Origin: Crossaster papposus
Taxonomy: Eukaryota > Echinodermata > Asteroidea > Velatida > Solasteridae
DNA length: 64,000 nucleotides
Assembly (NCBI GenBank): GCA_037893245.1
Contig: JBAIAA010000028.1
Coordinates: 1,116,001 to 1,180,000, forward strand
Direction of reading: 5' to 3'
In this document: positions 23,101-34,950 of the stretch, one piece after another
How the letters are laid out: the number at the start of each line of letters is the position of its first letter
Numbering within the stretch: position 1 is the first letter of the stretch
Translations under genes and position numbers: made by a program
The notes under the pieces: generated by a model
Told to the model about the DNA's origin: nothing
What the model saw: the letters and a program-made list of their open reading frames with translations, nothing else
Database searches by the model: none

Positions 23101-25100
23101 ACCACATGCGTTGCTGTAGAGAGATGCAAAGGTTGTGAGTTCGAGCCTCACCTGGGGAATTGTCTGATATTTTTTTACACTTTTCTCTTCGATTATTCAT
23201 TAATTAATGTTTTTATAAATGGACTAAATGATCGCCTCATACACGGGACAACCCCAGTAGCACAATCGGTTAGCGCGTTGTACTTATAGACAGTGACCAC
23301 ACGCGTTGCTGCAGAGAGATGCAAAGGTTGTGAGTTCGAGCCTCACCTGGGGAATTGTCTGATATATTTTAACACTTTTCTCTTGGATTATTCATTAATT
23401 AATGTTATTATTAATGGACTAAATGATCGCCTCATATACGGGACATCCCCAGTAGCACAATCGGTTAGCGCGTTGTATTTATAGACAGTGACCACACGCG
23501 TTACTGTAGAGAGATGCAAAGGTTGTGAGTTCGAGCCTCACCTGGGGAATTGTCTGATATATTTTAACACTTTTCTCTTGGATTATTCATTATTTAATGT
23601 TTTTATTAATGGACTAAATGATCGCCTCATACACGGGACATCCCCAGTAGCACAATCGGTTAGCGCGTTGTACTTATAGACAGTGACCACATGCGTTGCT
23701 GTAGAGAGATGCAAAGGTTGTGAGTTCGAGCCTCACCTGGGGAATTGTCTGATATATTTTAACACTTTTCTCTTGGATTATTCATTAATTAAAGTTATTA
23801 TTAATGGACTAAATGATCGCCTCATATACGGGACATCCCCAGTAGCACAACCGGTTAGCGCGTTGTACTTATAGACAGTGACCACACGCGTTGCTGTAGA
23901 GAGATGCAAAGGTTGTGAGTTCGAGCCTCACCTGGGGAATTGTCAGATATTTTTAAACACTTTTCTCTTCGATTATTCATTAATTAATGTTCATATTTGC
24001 ACTAAATGATCGCCTCATATACGGGACATCCCCAGTAGCACAATCGGTTAGCGCGTTGTACTTATAGACAGTGACCACATACGTTGCTGTAGAGAGATGC
24101 AAAGGTTGTGAGTTCGAGCCTCACCTGGGGAATTGTCTGTTATTTTTTAACACATTTCTCTTCGATTATTCATTAATTAATTTTCTTATTTGCACTAAAT
24201 AATCGCCTCACACACGGGACATCCCCAGTAGCACAATCGGTTAGCGCGTTGTACTTATAGACAGTGACCACACACGTTGCTATAGAGAGATGCAAAGGTT
24301 GTGAGTTCGAGCCTCACCTGGGGAATTGTCAGATATTTTTAAACACTTTTCTCTTCGATTATTCATTAATTAATGTTCATATTTGCACTAAATGATTGCC
24401 TCAAATACGGGACATCCCCAGTAGCACAATCGGTTAGCGCGTTGTACTTATAGACAGTGACCATACGCGTTGCTGTAGAGAGATGCAAAGGTTGTGAGTT
24501 CGAGCCTCACCTGGGGAATTGTCTGATATTTTTAAACACTTTTCTCTTCGATTATTCATTAATTAATTTTCTTATTTGCACTAAATGATCGCCTCATATA
24601 CGGGACATCCCCAGTAGCACAATCGGTTAGCCCGTTGTACTTATAGACAGTGACCACACGCGTTGCTGCAGAGAGATACAAAGGTTGTGAGTTCGAGCCT
24701 CACCTGGGGAATTGTCTGATTTTTTTAAACACTTTTCTCTTCGATTATTCATTAATTAATGTTTTTATTAATGGACTAAATGATCGCCTCATACACGGGA
24801 CATCCCCATTAGCACAATCGGTTAGCGCGTTGTACTTATAGACAGTGACCACATGCGTTGCTGTAGAGAGATGCAAAGGTTGTGAGTTCGAGCCTCACCT
24901 GGGGAATTGTCTGATATTTTTTTACACTTTTCTCTTCGATTATTCATTAATTAATGTTTTTATAAATGGACTAAATGATCGCCTCATACACGGGACAACC
25001 CCAGTAGCACAATCGGTTAGCGCGTTGTACTTATAGACAGTGACCACACGCGTTGCTGCAGAGAGATGCAAAGGTTGTGAGTTCGAGCCTCACCTGGGGA
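20189..25100 (+). repeat. 9-unit higher-order repeat, period 1747 bp, nearly three copies
   Basis: Units at 20189, 21156, 21351, 21546 and 21741 recur at 21936, 22903, 23098, 23293 and 23488, and some again at 23683, 24650 and 24845. Distinctive variants (CCCCATTAGC, GGGACAACCCC, ATTTTTTTACAC) are shared, and I saw few or no differences between copies, so the amplification looks recent. A 963-bp offset then links 24650-25036 to 25613-25999. Confidence 0.85.
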
Positions 25101-25190
25101 ATTGTCTGATATTTTTAAAAACTTTTCTCTTCGATTATTTATTAATTAATTTTCTTATTTGCACTAAATGATCGCCTCATATACGGGACA

Positions 25191-25288
25191 TCCCCAGTAG
25201 CACAATCGGTTAGCGCGTTGTAGACAGTGACCACACGCGTTACTGTAGAGAGATGCAAAGGTTGTGAGTTCGAGCCTCACCTGGGGAA
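25191..25288 (+). pseudogene. tRNA-Ile copy with anticodon deleted (1 of 3)
   Basis: GTTGTAGACAG replaces GTTGTACTTATAGACAG, a 6-bp loss of CTTATA (positions 32-37) that removes the whole anticodon and the 5' splice-site context. The rest of the gene, including A and B boxes, is intact, so it could still recruit TFIIIC but cannot give a working tRNA. Confidence 0.9.
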
Positions 25289-26153
25289 TTGTCAGATATT
25301 TTTAAACACTTTTCTCTTCGATTATTCATTAATTAATGTTCATATTTGCACTAAATGATTGCCTCAAATACGGGACATCCCCAGTAGCACAATCGGTTAG
25401 CGCGTTGTACTTATAGACAGTGACCATACGCGTTGCTGTAGAGAGATGCAAAGGTTGTGAGTTCGAGCCTCACCTGGGGAATTGTCTGATATTTTTAAAC
25501 ACTTTTCTCTTCGATTATTCATTAATTAATTTTCTTATTTGCACTAAATGATCGCCTCATATACGGGACATCCCCAGTAGCACAATCGGTTAGCCCGTTG
25601 TACTTATAGACAGTGACCACACGCGTTGCTGCAGAGAGATACAAAGGTTGTGAGTTCGAGCCTCACCTGGGGAATTGTCTGATTTTTTTAAACACTTTTC
25701 TCTTCGATTATTCATTAATTAATGTTTTTATTAATGGACTAAATGATCGCCTCATACACGGGACATCCCCATTAGCACAATCGGTTAGCGCGTTGTACTT
25801 ATAGACAGTGACCACATGCGTTGCTGTAGAGAGATGCAAAGGTTGTGAGTTCGAGCCTCACCTGGGGAATTGTCTGATATTTTTTTACACTTTTCTCTTC
25901 GATTATTCATTAATTAATGTTTTTATAAATGGACTAAATGATCGCCTCATACACGGGACAACCCCAGTAGCACAATCGGTTAGCGCGTTGTACTTATAGA
26001 CAGTGACCACACGCGTTGCTGCAGAGAGATGCAAAGGTTGTGAGTTCGAGCCTCACCTGGGGAATTGTCTGATATTTTTAAAAACTTTTCTCTTCGATTA
26101 TTTATTAATTAATTTTCTTATTTGCACTAAATGATCGCCTCATATACGGGACA

Positions 26154-26251
26154 TCCCCAGTAGCACAATCGGTTAGCGCGTTGTAGACAGTGACCACACG
26201 CGTTACTGTAGAGAGATGCAAAGGTTGTGAGTTCGAGCCTCACCTGGGGAA
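26154..26251 (+). pseudogene. tRNA-Ile copy with anticodon deleted (2 of 3)
   Basis: Same CTTATA deletion, 963 bp after the first copy, but with a different downstream spacer (ATTTTGTAACAC), so the copies have recombined since the deletion arose. Confidence 0.9.
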
Positions 26252-27063
26252 TTGTCTGATATTTTGTAACACTTTTCTCTTCGATTATTCATTAATAAAT
26301 TTTATTATTAATGGACTAAATGATCGCCTCATACACGGGACATCCCCAGTAGCACAATCGGTTAGCGCGTTGTACTTATAGACAGTGACCACACGCGTTG
26401 CTGTAGAGAGATGCAAAGGTTGTGAGTTCGAGCCTCACCTGGGGAATTGTCTGATATTTTGTAACACTTTTCTCTTCGATTATTAATTAATTAATGTTCA
26501 TATTTGCACTAAATGATCGTCTCATATACGGGACATCCCCAGTAGCACAATCGGTTAGCGCGTTGTACTTATAGACAGTGACCACACGCGTTGCTGTAGA
26601 GAGATGCAAAGGTTGTGAGTTCGAGCCTCACCTGGGGAATTGTCTGTTATTTTTAAACACTTTTCTCTTCGATTATTCATTAATTAATCTCCTTATTTGC
26701 ACTAAATGATCGCCTCATATAAGGGACATCCCCAGTAGCACAATCGGTTAGCCCGTTGTACTTATAGACAGTGACCACACGCGTTGCTGCAGAGAGATAC
26801 AAAGGTTGTGAGTTCGAGCCTCACCTGGGGAATTGTCAGATTTTTTTAAACACTTTTCTCTTCGATTATTCATTAATTAATGTTTTTATTAATGGACTAA
26901 ATGATCGCCTCATACACGGGACATCCCCAGTAGCACAATCGGTTAGCGCGTTGTACTTATAGACAGTGACCACACGCGTTGCTGCAGAGAGATGCAAAGG
27001 TTGTGAGTTCGAGCCTCACCTGGGGAATTGTCTGATATTTTTAAAAACTTTTCTCTTCGATTA

Positions 27064-28136
27064 TTAGCTGTTTCGGCATTTCAGCCGAAACAGCTTTTGT
27101 TTTCGTTAAAGTTTTTTTTTTTTTTTTTTCTTCCTCTGTTTCAGACTCTTCTCTATACGATTTGTACACGTTTTTCTTCAGCCAATACACTTTGACACTT
27201 TGATAAATCCGATCGACTTGATACTTAGCATACACTTAGACCACCATCCACAGATGGTTCTAGAAGAAATTCGTAACGATTACGTCATTCATGGTCACGT
27301 GACGTCACGTTAAAGGTTCAATTTTTTCCCATAGGTTTTGTACACGTTTTTCTTCAGACTATTGACTTTGACACTTTGGTAAATCCGATTGACTTTAGAC
27401 TTAATATAAACCTCAACCACCATCCTCAGGAGGGCCAAGAGGAAAATCGTCATGATTACGTCATCGGGGGTCATGTGACGTCACGTTAAAGGTGCAGTTT
27501 TTAGGACCCTCTATCTCTGGAAGTACAAGTCCGGTTGGGGTCAAACTTGGTTTGCAAGTATTCTAGGGTGTGTTATAGACGAAAATTAAGATGACGTAAT
27601 TATGACATCATCGGGTGTCATGTGACGTCACATTAAATGTTCAATTTTCTCCATAGGTTTTGTACACGTTTTTCTTCAAAATATTGAATTTGACAGTTCT
27701 GTAAATTCGATCGACTTGAGACTTAGCACAGACCTCGACCACCATCCTTAGGAGGGCCAAGAAAACAATAATCAAGATGACGTCATCGCGGGTCATGTGA
27801 CGTCACATTAAAGGTGTAGTTTTTAAGACCCTCTAACTCTGAAAGTACAAGTCCGGTTGGGGTCAAACTTGGTATGCAAGTATTCCAGGATGTGTTACAG
27901 ACGAAAATTAAGATGACATCATGATGACATCATCGGGTATCATGTGACGTCACATTAAAGGTTCAAATTTCCCCATAGGATTTGTACACGTTTTTTCAAC
28001 TAATATATATTTGGCACTTGTGTAAATCCAATCGACTTCAGACTTGGCACACACATAGACCACCACACACACATATATTGAAAGTAACGTTAGACAATCG
28101 AAACAGCTCTGTGTTTGTCCACAAACACATGTCTAG
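27064..28136 (+). mobile_element. HINE-like insertion, shortened duplicate copy
   Basis: Same left junction, first hairpin, 3' hairpin, CTAG end and right junction as 8752-11414, but 1073 bp instead of 2663. Hairpin 1 and GTTAAAG are followed by a T-run and then CTTCCTCTGTTTCAGAC, which in the long copy lies at about 10408. About 1590 bp are therefore missing between two T-tracts, including hairpins 2 and 3 and both internal 3'-end copies. Shared flanks and the constant 16722-bp offset of the right parts (11260 and 27982; 11510 and 28232) show that this is a duplicate of the locus, not a second insertion. Confidence 0.75.
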
Positions 28137-28189
28137 TTTATTAATTAATTTTCTTATTTGCACTAAATGATCGCCTCATATACGGGACA

Positions 28190-31100
28190 TCCCCAGTAGC
28201 ACAATCGGTTAGCGCGTTGTATTTATAGACAGTGACCACACGCGTTACTGTAGAGAGATGCAAAGGTTGTGAGTTCGAGCCTCACCTGGGGAATTGTCTG
28301 ATATATTTTAACACTTTTCTCTTGGATTATTCATTAATTAATGTTATTATTAATGGACTAAATGATCGCCTCATATACGGGACATCCCCAGTAGCACAAT
28401 CGGTTAGCGCGTTGTACTTATAGACAGTGACCACACGCGTTGCTGCAGAGAGATGCAAAGGTTGTGAGTTCGAGCCTCACCTGGGAAATTGTCTGATTTT
28501 TTTAAACACTTTTCTCTTCGATTATTCATTATTTAATGTTTTTATTAATGGACTAAATGATCGCCTCATACACGGGACATCCCCAGTAGCACAATCGGTT
28601 AGCGCGTTGTACTTATAGACAGTGACCACATGCGTTGCTGTAGAGAGATGCAAAGGTTGTGAGTTCGAGCCTCACCTGGGGAATTGTCTGATATATTTTA
28701 ACACTTTTCTCTTGGATTATTCATTAATTAAAGTTATTATTAATGGACTAAATGATCGCCTCATATACGGGACATCCCCAGTAGCACAACCGGTTAGCGC
28801 GTTGTACTTATAGACAGTGACCACACGCGTTGCTGTAGAGAGATGCAAAGGTTGTGAGTTCGAGCCTCACCTGGGGAATTGTCAGATATTTTTAAACACT
28901 TTTCTCTTCGATTATTCATTAATTAATGTTCATATTTGCACTAAATGATCGCCTCATATACGGGACATCCCCAGTAGCACAATCGGTTAGCGCGTTGTAC
29001 TTATAGACAGTGACCACATACGTTGCTGTAGAGAGATGCAAAGGTTGTGAGTTCGAGCCTCACCTGGGGAATTGTCTGTTATTTTTTAACACATTTCTCT
29101 TCGATTATTCATTAATTAATTTTCTTATTTGCACTAAATAATCGCCTCACACACGGGACATCCCCAGTAGCACAATCGGTTAGCGCGTTGTACTTATAGA
29201 CAGTGACCACACACGTTGCTATAGAGAGATGCAAAGGTTGTGAGTTCGAGCCTCACCTGGGGAATTGTCAGATATTTTTAAACACTTTTCTCTTCGATTA
29301 TTCATTAATTAATGTTCATATTTGCACTAAATGATTGCCTCAAATACGGGACATCCCCAGTAGCACAATCGGTTAGCGCGTTGTACTTATAGACAGTGAC
29401 CATACGCGTTGCTGTAGAGAGATGCAAAGGTTGTGAGTTCGAGCCTCACCTGGGGAATTGTCTGATATTTTTAAACACTTTTCTCTTCGATTATTCATTA
29501 ATTAATTTTCTTATTTGCACTAAATGATCGCCTCATATACGGGACATCCCCAGTAGCACAATCGGTTAGCCCGTTGTACTTATAGACAGTGACCACACGC
29601 GTTGCTGCAGAGAGATACAAAGGTTGTGAGTTCGAGCCTCACCTGGGGAATTGTCAGATTTTTTTAAACACTTTTCTCTTCGATTATTCATTAATTAATG
29701 TTTTTATTAATGGACTAAATGATCGCCTCATACACGGGACATCCCCAGTAGCACAATCGGTTAGCGCGTTGTACTTATAGACAGTGACCACATGCGTTGC
29801 TGTAGAGAGATGCAAAGGTTGTGAGTTCGAGCCTCACCTGGGGAATTGTCTGATATTTTTTAACACTTTTCTCTTCGATTATTCATTAATTAATGTTTTT
29901 ATAAATGGACTAAATGATCGCCTCATACACGGGACATCCCCAGCAGCACAATCGGTTAGCGCGTTGTACTTATAGACAGTGACCACACGCGTTGCTGCAG
30001 AGAGATGCAAAGGTTGTGAGTTCGAGCCTCACCTGGGGAATTGTCTGATATTTTTAAAAACTTTTCTCTTCGATTATTTATTAATTAATTTTCTTATTTG
30101 CACTAAATGATCGCCTCATATACGGGACATCCCCAGTAGCACAATCGGTTAGCGCGTTGTATTTATAGACAGTGACCACACGCGTTACTGTAGAGAGATG
30201 CAAAGGTTGTGAGTTCGAGCCTCACCTGGGGAATTGTCTGATATATTTTAACACTTTTCTCTTGGATTATTCATTAATTAATGTTATTATTAATGGACTA
30301 AATGATCGCCTCATATACGGGACATCCCCAGTAGCACAATCGGTTAGCGCGTTGTACTTATAGACAGTGACCACACGCGTTGCTGCAGAGAGATGCAAAG
30401 GTTGTGAGTTCGAGCCTCACCTGGGGAATTGTCTGATTTTTTTAAACACTTTTCTCTTCGATTATTCATTATTTAATGTTTTTATTAATGGACTAAATGA
30501 TCGCCTCATACACGGGTCATCCCCAGTAGCACAATCGGTTAGCGCGTTGTACTTATAGACAGTGACCACATCCGTTGCTGTAGAGAGATGCAAAGGTTGT
30601 GAGTTCGAGCCTCACCTGGGGAATTGTCTGATATATTTTAACACTTTTCTCTTGGATTATTCATTAATTAAAGTTATTATTAATGGACTAAATGATCGCC
30701 TCATATACGGGACATCCCCAGTAGCACAATCGGTTAGCGCGTTGTACTTATAGACAGTGACCACACGCGTTGCTGCAGAGAGATGCAAAGGTTGTGAGTT
30801 CGAGCCTCACCTGGGGAATTGTCTGATTTTTTTAAACACTTTTCTCTTCGATTATTCATTATTTAATGTTTTTATTAATGGACTAAATGATCGCCTCATA
30901 CACGGGTCATCCCTAGTAGCACAATCGGTTAGCGCGTTGTACTTATAGACAGTGACCACACACGTTGCTGTAGAGAGATGCAAAGGTTGTGAGTTCGAGC
31001 CTCACCTGGGGAATTGTCAGATATTTTTAAACACTTTTCTCTTCGATTATTCATTAATTAATGTTCATATTTGCACTAAATGATCGCCTCATATACGGGA

Positions 31101-34100
31101 CATCCCCAGTAGCACAATCGGTTAGCGCGTTGTACTTATAGACAGTGACCACATACGTTGCTGTAGAGAGATGCAAAGGTTGTGAGTTCGAGCCTCACCT
31201 GGGGAATTGTCTGTTATTTTTTAACACATTTCTCTTCGATTATTCATTAATTAATTTTCTTATTTGCACTAAATAATCGCCTCACACACGGGACATCCCC
31301 AGTAGCACAATCGGTTAGCGCGTTGTACTTATAGACAGTGACCACACACGTTGCTATAGAGAGATGCAAAGGTTGTGAGTTCGAGCCTCACCTGGGGAAT
31401 TGTCAGATATTTTTAAACACTTTTCTCTTCGATTATTCATTAATTAATGTTCATATTTGCACTAAATGATTGCCTCAAATACGGGACATCCCCAGTAGCA
31501 CAATCGGTTAGCGCGTTGTACTTATAGACAGTGACCATACGCGTTGCTGTAGAGAGATGCAAAGGTTGTGAGTTCGAGCCTCACCTGGGGAATTGTCTGA
31601 TATTTTTAAACACTTTTCTCTTCGATTATTCATTAATTAATTTTCTTATTTGCACTAAATGATCGCCTCATATACGGGACATCCCCAGTAGCACAATCGG
31701 TTAGCCCGTTGTACTTATAGACAGTGACCACACGCGTTGCTGCAGAGAGATACAAAGGTTGTGAGTTCGAGCCTCACCTGGGGAATTGTCTGATTTTTTT
31801 AAACACTTTTCTCTTCGATTATTCATTAATTAATGTTTTTATTAATGGACTAAATGATCGCCTCATACACGGGACATCCCCATTAGCACAATCGATTAGC
31901 GCGTTGTACTTATAGACAGTGACCACATGCGTTGCTGTAGAGAGATGCAAAGGTTGTGAGTTCGAGCCTCACCTGGGGAATTGTCTGATATTTTTTTACA
32001 CTTTTCTCTTCGATTATTCATTAATTAATGTTTTTATAAATGGACTAAATGATCGCCTCATACACGGGACAACCCCAGTAGCACAATCGGTTAGCGCGTT
32101 GTACTTATAGACAGTGACCACACGCGTTGCTGCAGAGAGATGCAAAGGTTGTGAGTTCGAGCCTCACCTGGGGAATTGTCTGATATTTTTAAAAACTTTT
32201 CTCTTCGATTATTTATTAATTAATTTTCTTATTTGCACTAAATGATCGCCTCATATACGGGACATCCCCAGTAGCACAATCGGTTAGCGCGTTGTAGACA
32301 GTGACCACACGCGTTACTGTAGAGAGATGCAAAGGTTGTGAGTTCGAGCCTCACCTGGGGAATTGTCTGATATTTTGTAACACTTTTCTCTTCGATTATT
32401 CATTAATAAATTTTATTATTAATGGACTAAATGATCGCCTCATACACGGGACATCCCCAGTAGCACAATCGGTTAGCGCGTTGTACTTATAGACAGTGAC
32501 CACACGCGTTGCTGTAGAGAGATGCAAAGGTTGTGAGTTCGAGCCTCACCTGGGGAATTGTCTGATATTTTGTAACACTTTTCTCTTCGATTATTAATTA
32601 ATTAATGTTCATATTTGCACTAAATGATCGTCTCATATACGGGACATCCCCAGTAGCACAATCGGTTAGCGCGTTGTACTTATAGACAGTGACCACACGC
32701 GTTGCTGTAGAGAGATGCAAAGGTTGTGAGTTCGAGCCTCACCTGGGGAATTGTCTGTTATTTTTAAACACTTTTCTCTTCGATTATTCATTAATTAATC
32801 TCCTTATTTGCACTAAATGATCGCCTCATATACGGGACATCCCCAGTAGCACAATCGGTTAGCCCGTTGTACTTATAGACAGTGACCACACGCGTTGCTG
32901 CAGAGAGATACAAAGGTTGTGAGTTCGATCCTCACCTGGGGAATTGTCAGATTTTTTTAAACACTTTTCTCTTCGATTATTCATTAATTAATGTTTTTAT
33001 TAATGGACTAAATGATCGCCTCATACACGGGACATCCCCAGTAGCACAATCGGTTAGCGCGTTGTACTTATAGACAGTGACCACATGCGTTGCTGTAGAG
33101 AGATGCAAAGGTTGTGAGTTCGATCCTCACCTGGGGAATTGTCTGATATTTTTTAACACTTTTCTCTTCGATTATTCATTAATTAATGTTTTTATAAATG
33201 GACTAAATGATCGCCTCATATACGGGACATCCCCAGTAGCACAATCGGTTAGCGCGTTGTACTTATAGACAGTGACCACACGCGTTGCTGCAGAGAGATG
33301 CAAAGGTTGTGAGTTCGAGCCTCACCTGGGGAATTGTCTGATTTTTTTAAACACTTTTCTCTTCGATTATTCATTATTTAATGTTTTTATTAATGGACTA
33401 AATGATCGCCTCATACACGGGACATCCCCAGTAGCACAATCGGTTAGCGCGTTGTACTTATAGACAGTGACCACATGCGTTGCTGTAGAGAGATGCAAAG
33501 GTTGTGATTTCGAGCCTCACCTGGGGAATTGTCTGATATATTTTAACACTTTTCTCTTGGATTATTCATTAATTAAAGTTATTATTAATGGACTAAATGA
33601 TCGCCTCATATACGGGACATCCCCAGTAGCACAACCGGTTAGCGCGTTGTACTTATAGACAGTGACCACACGCGTTGCTGTAGAGAGATGCAAAGGTTGT
33701 GAGTTCGAGCCTCACCTGGGGAATTGTCAGATATTTTTAAACACTTTTCTCTTCGATTATTCATTAATTAATGTTCATATTTGCACTAAATGATCGCCTC
33801 ATATACGGGACATCCCCAGTAGCACAATCGGTTAGCGCGTTGTACTTATAGACAGTGACCACATACGTTGCTGTAGAGAGATGCAAAGGTTGTGAGTTCG
33901 AGCCTCACCTGGGGAATTGTCTGTTATTTTTTAACACATTTCTCTTCGATTATTCATTAATTAATTTTCTTATTTGCACTAAATAATCGCCTCACACACG
34001 GGACATCCCCAGTAGCACAATCGGTTAGCGCGTTGTACTTATAGACAGTGACCACACACGTTGCTATAGAGAGATGCAAAGGTTGTGAGTTCGAGCCTCA

Positions 34101-34950
34101 CCTGGGGAATTGTCAGATATTTTTAAACACTTTTCTCTTCGATTATTCATTAATTAATGTTCATATTTGCACTAAATGATTGCCTCAAATACGGGACATC
34201 CCCAGTAGCACAATCGGTTAGCGCGTTGTACTTATAGACAGTGACCATACGCGTTGCTGTAGAGAGATGCAAAGGTTGTGAGTTCGAGCCTCACCTGGGG
34301 AATTGTCTGATATTTTTAAACACTTTTCTCTTCGATTATTCATTAATTAATTTTCTTATTTGCACTAAATGATCGCCTCATATACGGGACATCCCCAGTA
34401 GCACAATCGGTTAGCCCGTTGTACTTATAGACAGTGACCACACGCGTTGCTGCAGAGAGATACAAAGGTTGTGAGTTCGAGCCTCACCTGGGGAATTGTC
34501 TGATTTTTTTAAACACTTTTCTCTTCGATTATTCATTAATTAATGTTTTTATTAATGGACTAAATGATCGCCTCATACACGGGACATCCCCATTAGCACA
34601 ATCGGTTAGCGCGTTGTACTTATAGACAGTGACCACATGCGTTGCTGTAGAGAGATGCAAAGGTTGTGAGTTCGAGCCTCACCTGGGGAATTGTCTGATA
34701 TTTTTTTACACTTTTCTCTTCGATTATTCATTAATTAATGTTTTTATAAATGGACTAAATGATCGCCTCATACACGGGACAACCCCAGTAGCACAATCGG
34801 TTAGCGCGTTGTACTTATAGACAGTGACCACACGCGTTGCTGCAGAGAGATGCAAAGGTTGTGAGTTCGAGCCTCACCTGGGGAATTGTCTGATATTTTT
34901 AAAAACTTTTCTCTTCGATTATTTATTAATTAATTTTCTTATTTGCACTA
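28190..34950 (+). tRNA. Tandem block 4a: about 35 tRNA-Ile(UAU) genes related to block 3
   Basis: The array resumes right after the short HINE-like copy. Units repeat block 3 variants: a 28232-28813 series matching 11510-11900, D-arm variants at 29547, 31682, 32840 and 34392, and an anticodon-less copy at 32265. Two copies near 32928 and 33122 have TTCGATC in the T-loop, closer to the B-box consensus. Same gene structure as the other blocks. Counts are estimated. Confidence 0.88.
32265..32362 (+). pseudogene. tRNA-Ile copy with anticodon deleted (3 of 3)
   Basis: Same 6-bp CTTATA loss, exactly 6111 bp after the copy at 26154, so it spread with the segmental duplication. Confidence 0.9.

Larger units (their letters stand above)
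25000..26963 (+). repeat. Segment duplicated at 31.1-33.07 kb (offset 6111)
   Basis: Units at 25613, 25808, 26190 and 26771 recur at 31724, 31919, 32301 and 32882, all with a 6111-bp offset and including the anticodon-less copy. The first copy leads into the HINE-like insertion at 27064; the second does not and continues with normal units. Confidence 0.8.
17238..27027 (+). tRNA. Tandem block 3: about 51 intron-containing tRNA-Ile(UAU) genes
   Basis: The array continues from the unit split by the transposon (first gene 17238) to the last gene before the second HINE-like insertion (26924-27027). All are on the plus strand at about 194-bp spacing, with the same gene architecture as block 1. Two copies here (25191 and 26154) lack the anticodon. 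Copies at 21114, 22861, 24608, 25571 and 26729 carry GTTAGCCCG, which breaks the D-stem. The following genes often start CCCCATTAGC, a G7 to T change that unpairs the base of the acceptor stem. Number estimated from block length. Confidence 0.9.

Noticed and set aside
27041..27235. Minus-strand 64-codon frame with a lysine run
   Set aside because: It spans the junction between array and insertion, and the lysine run comes from the poly(T) tract.
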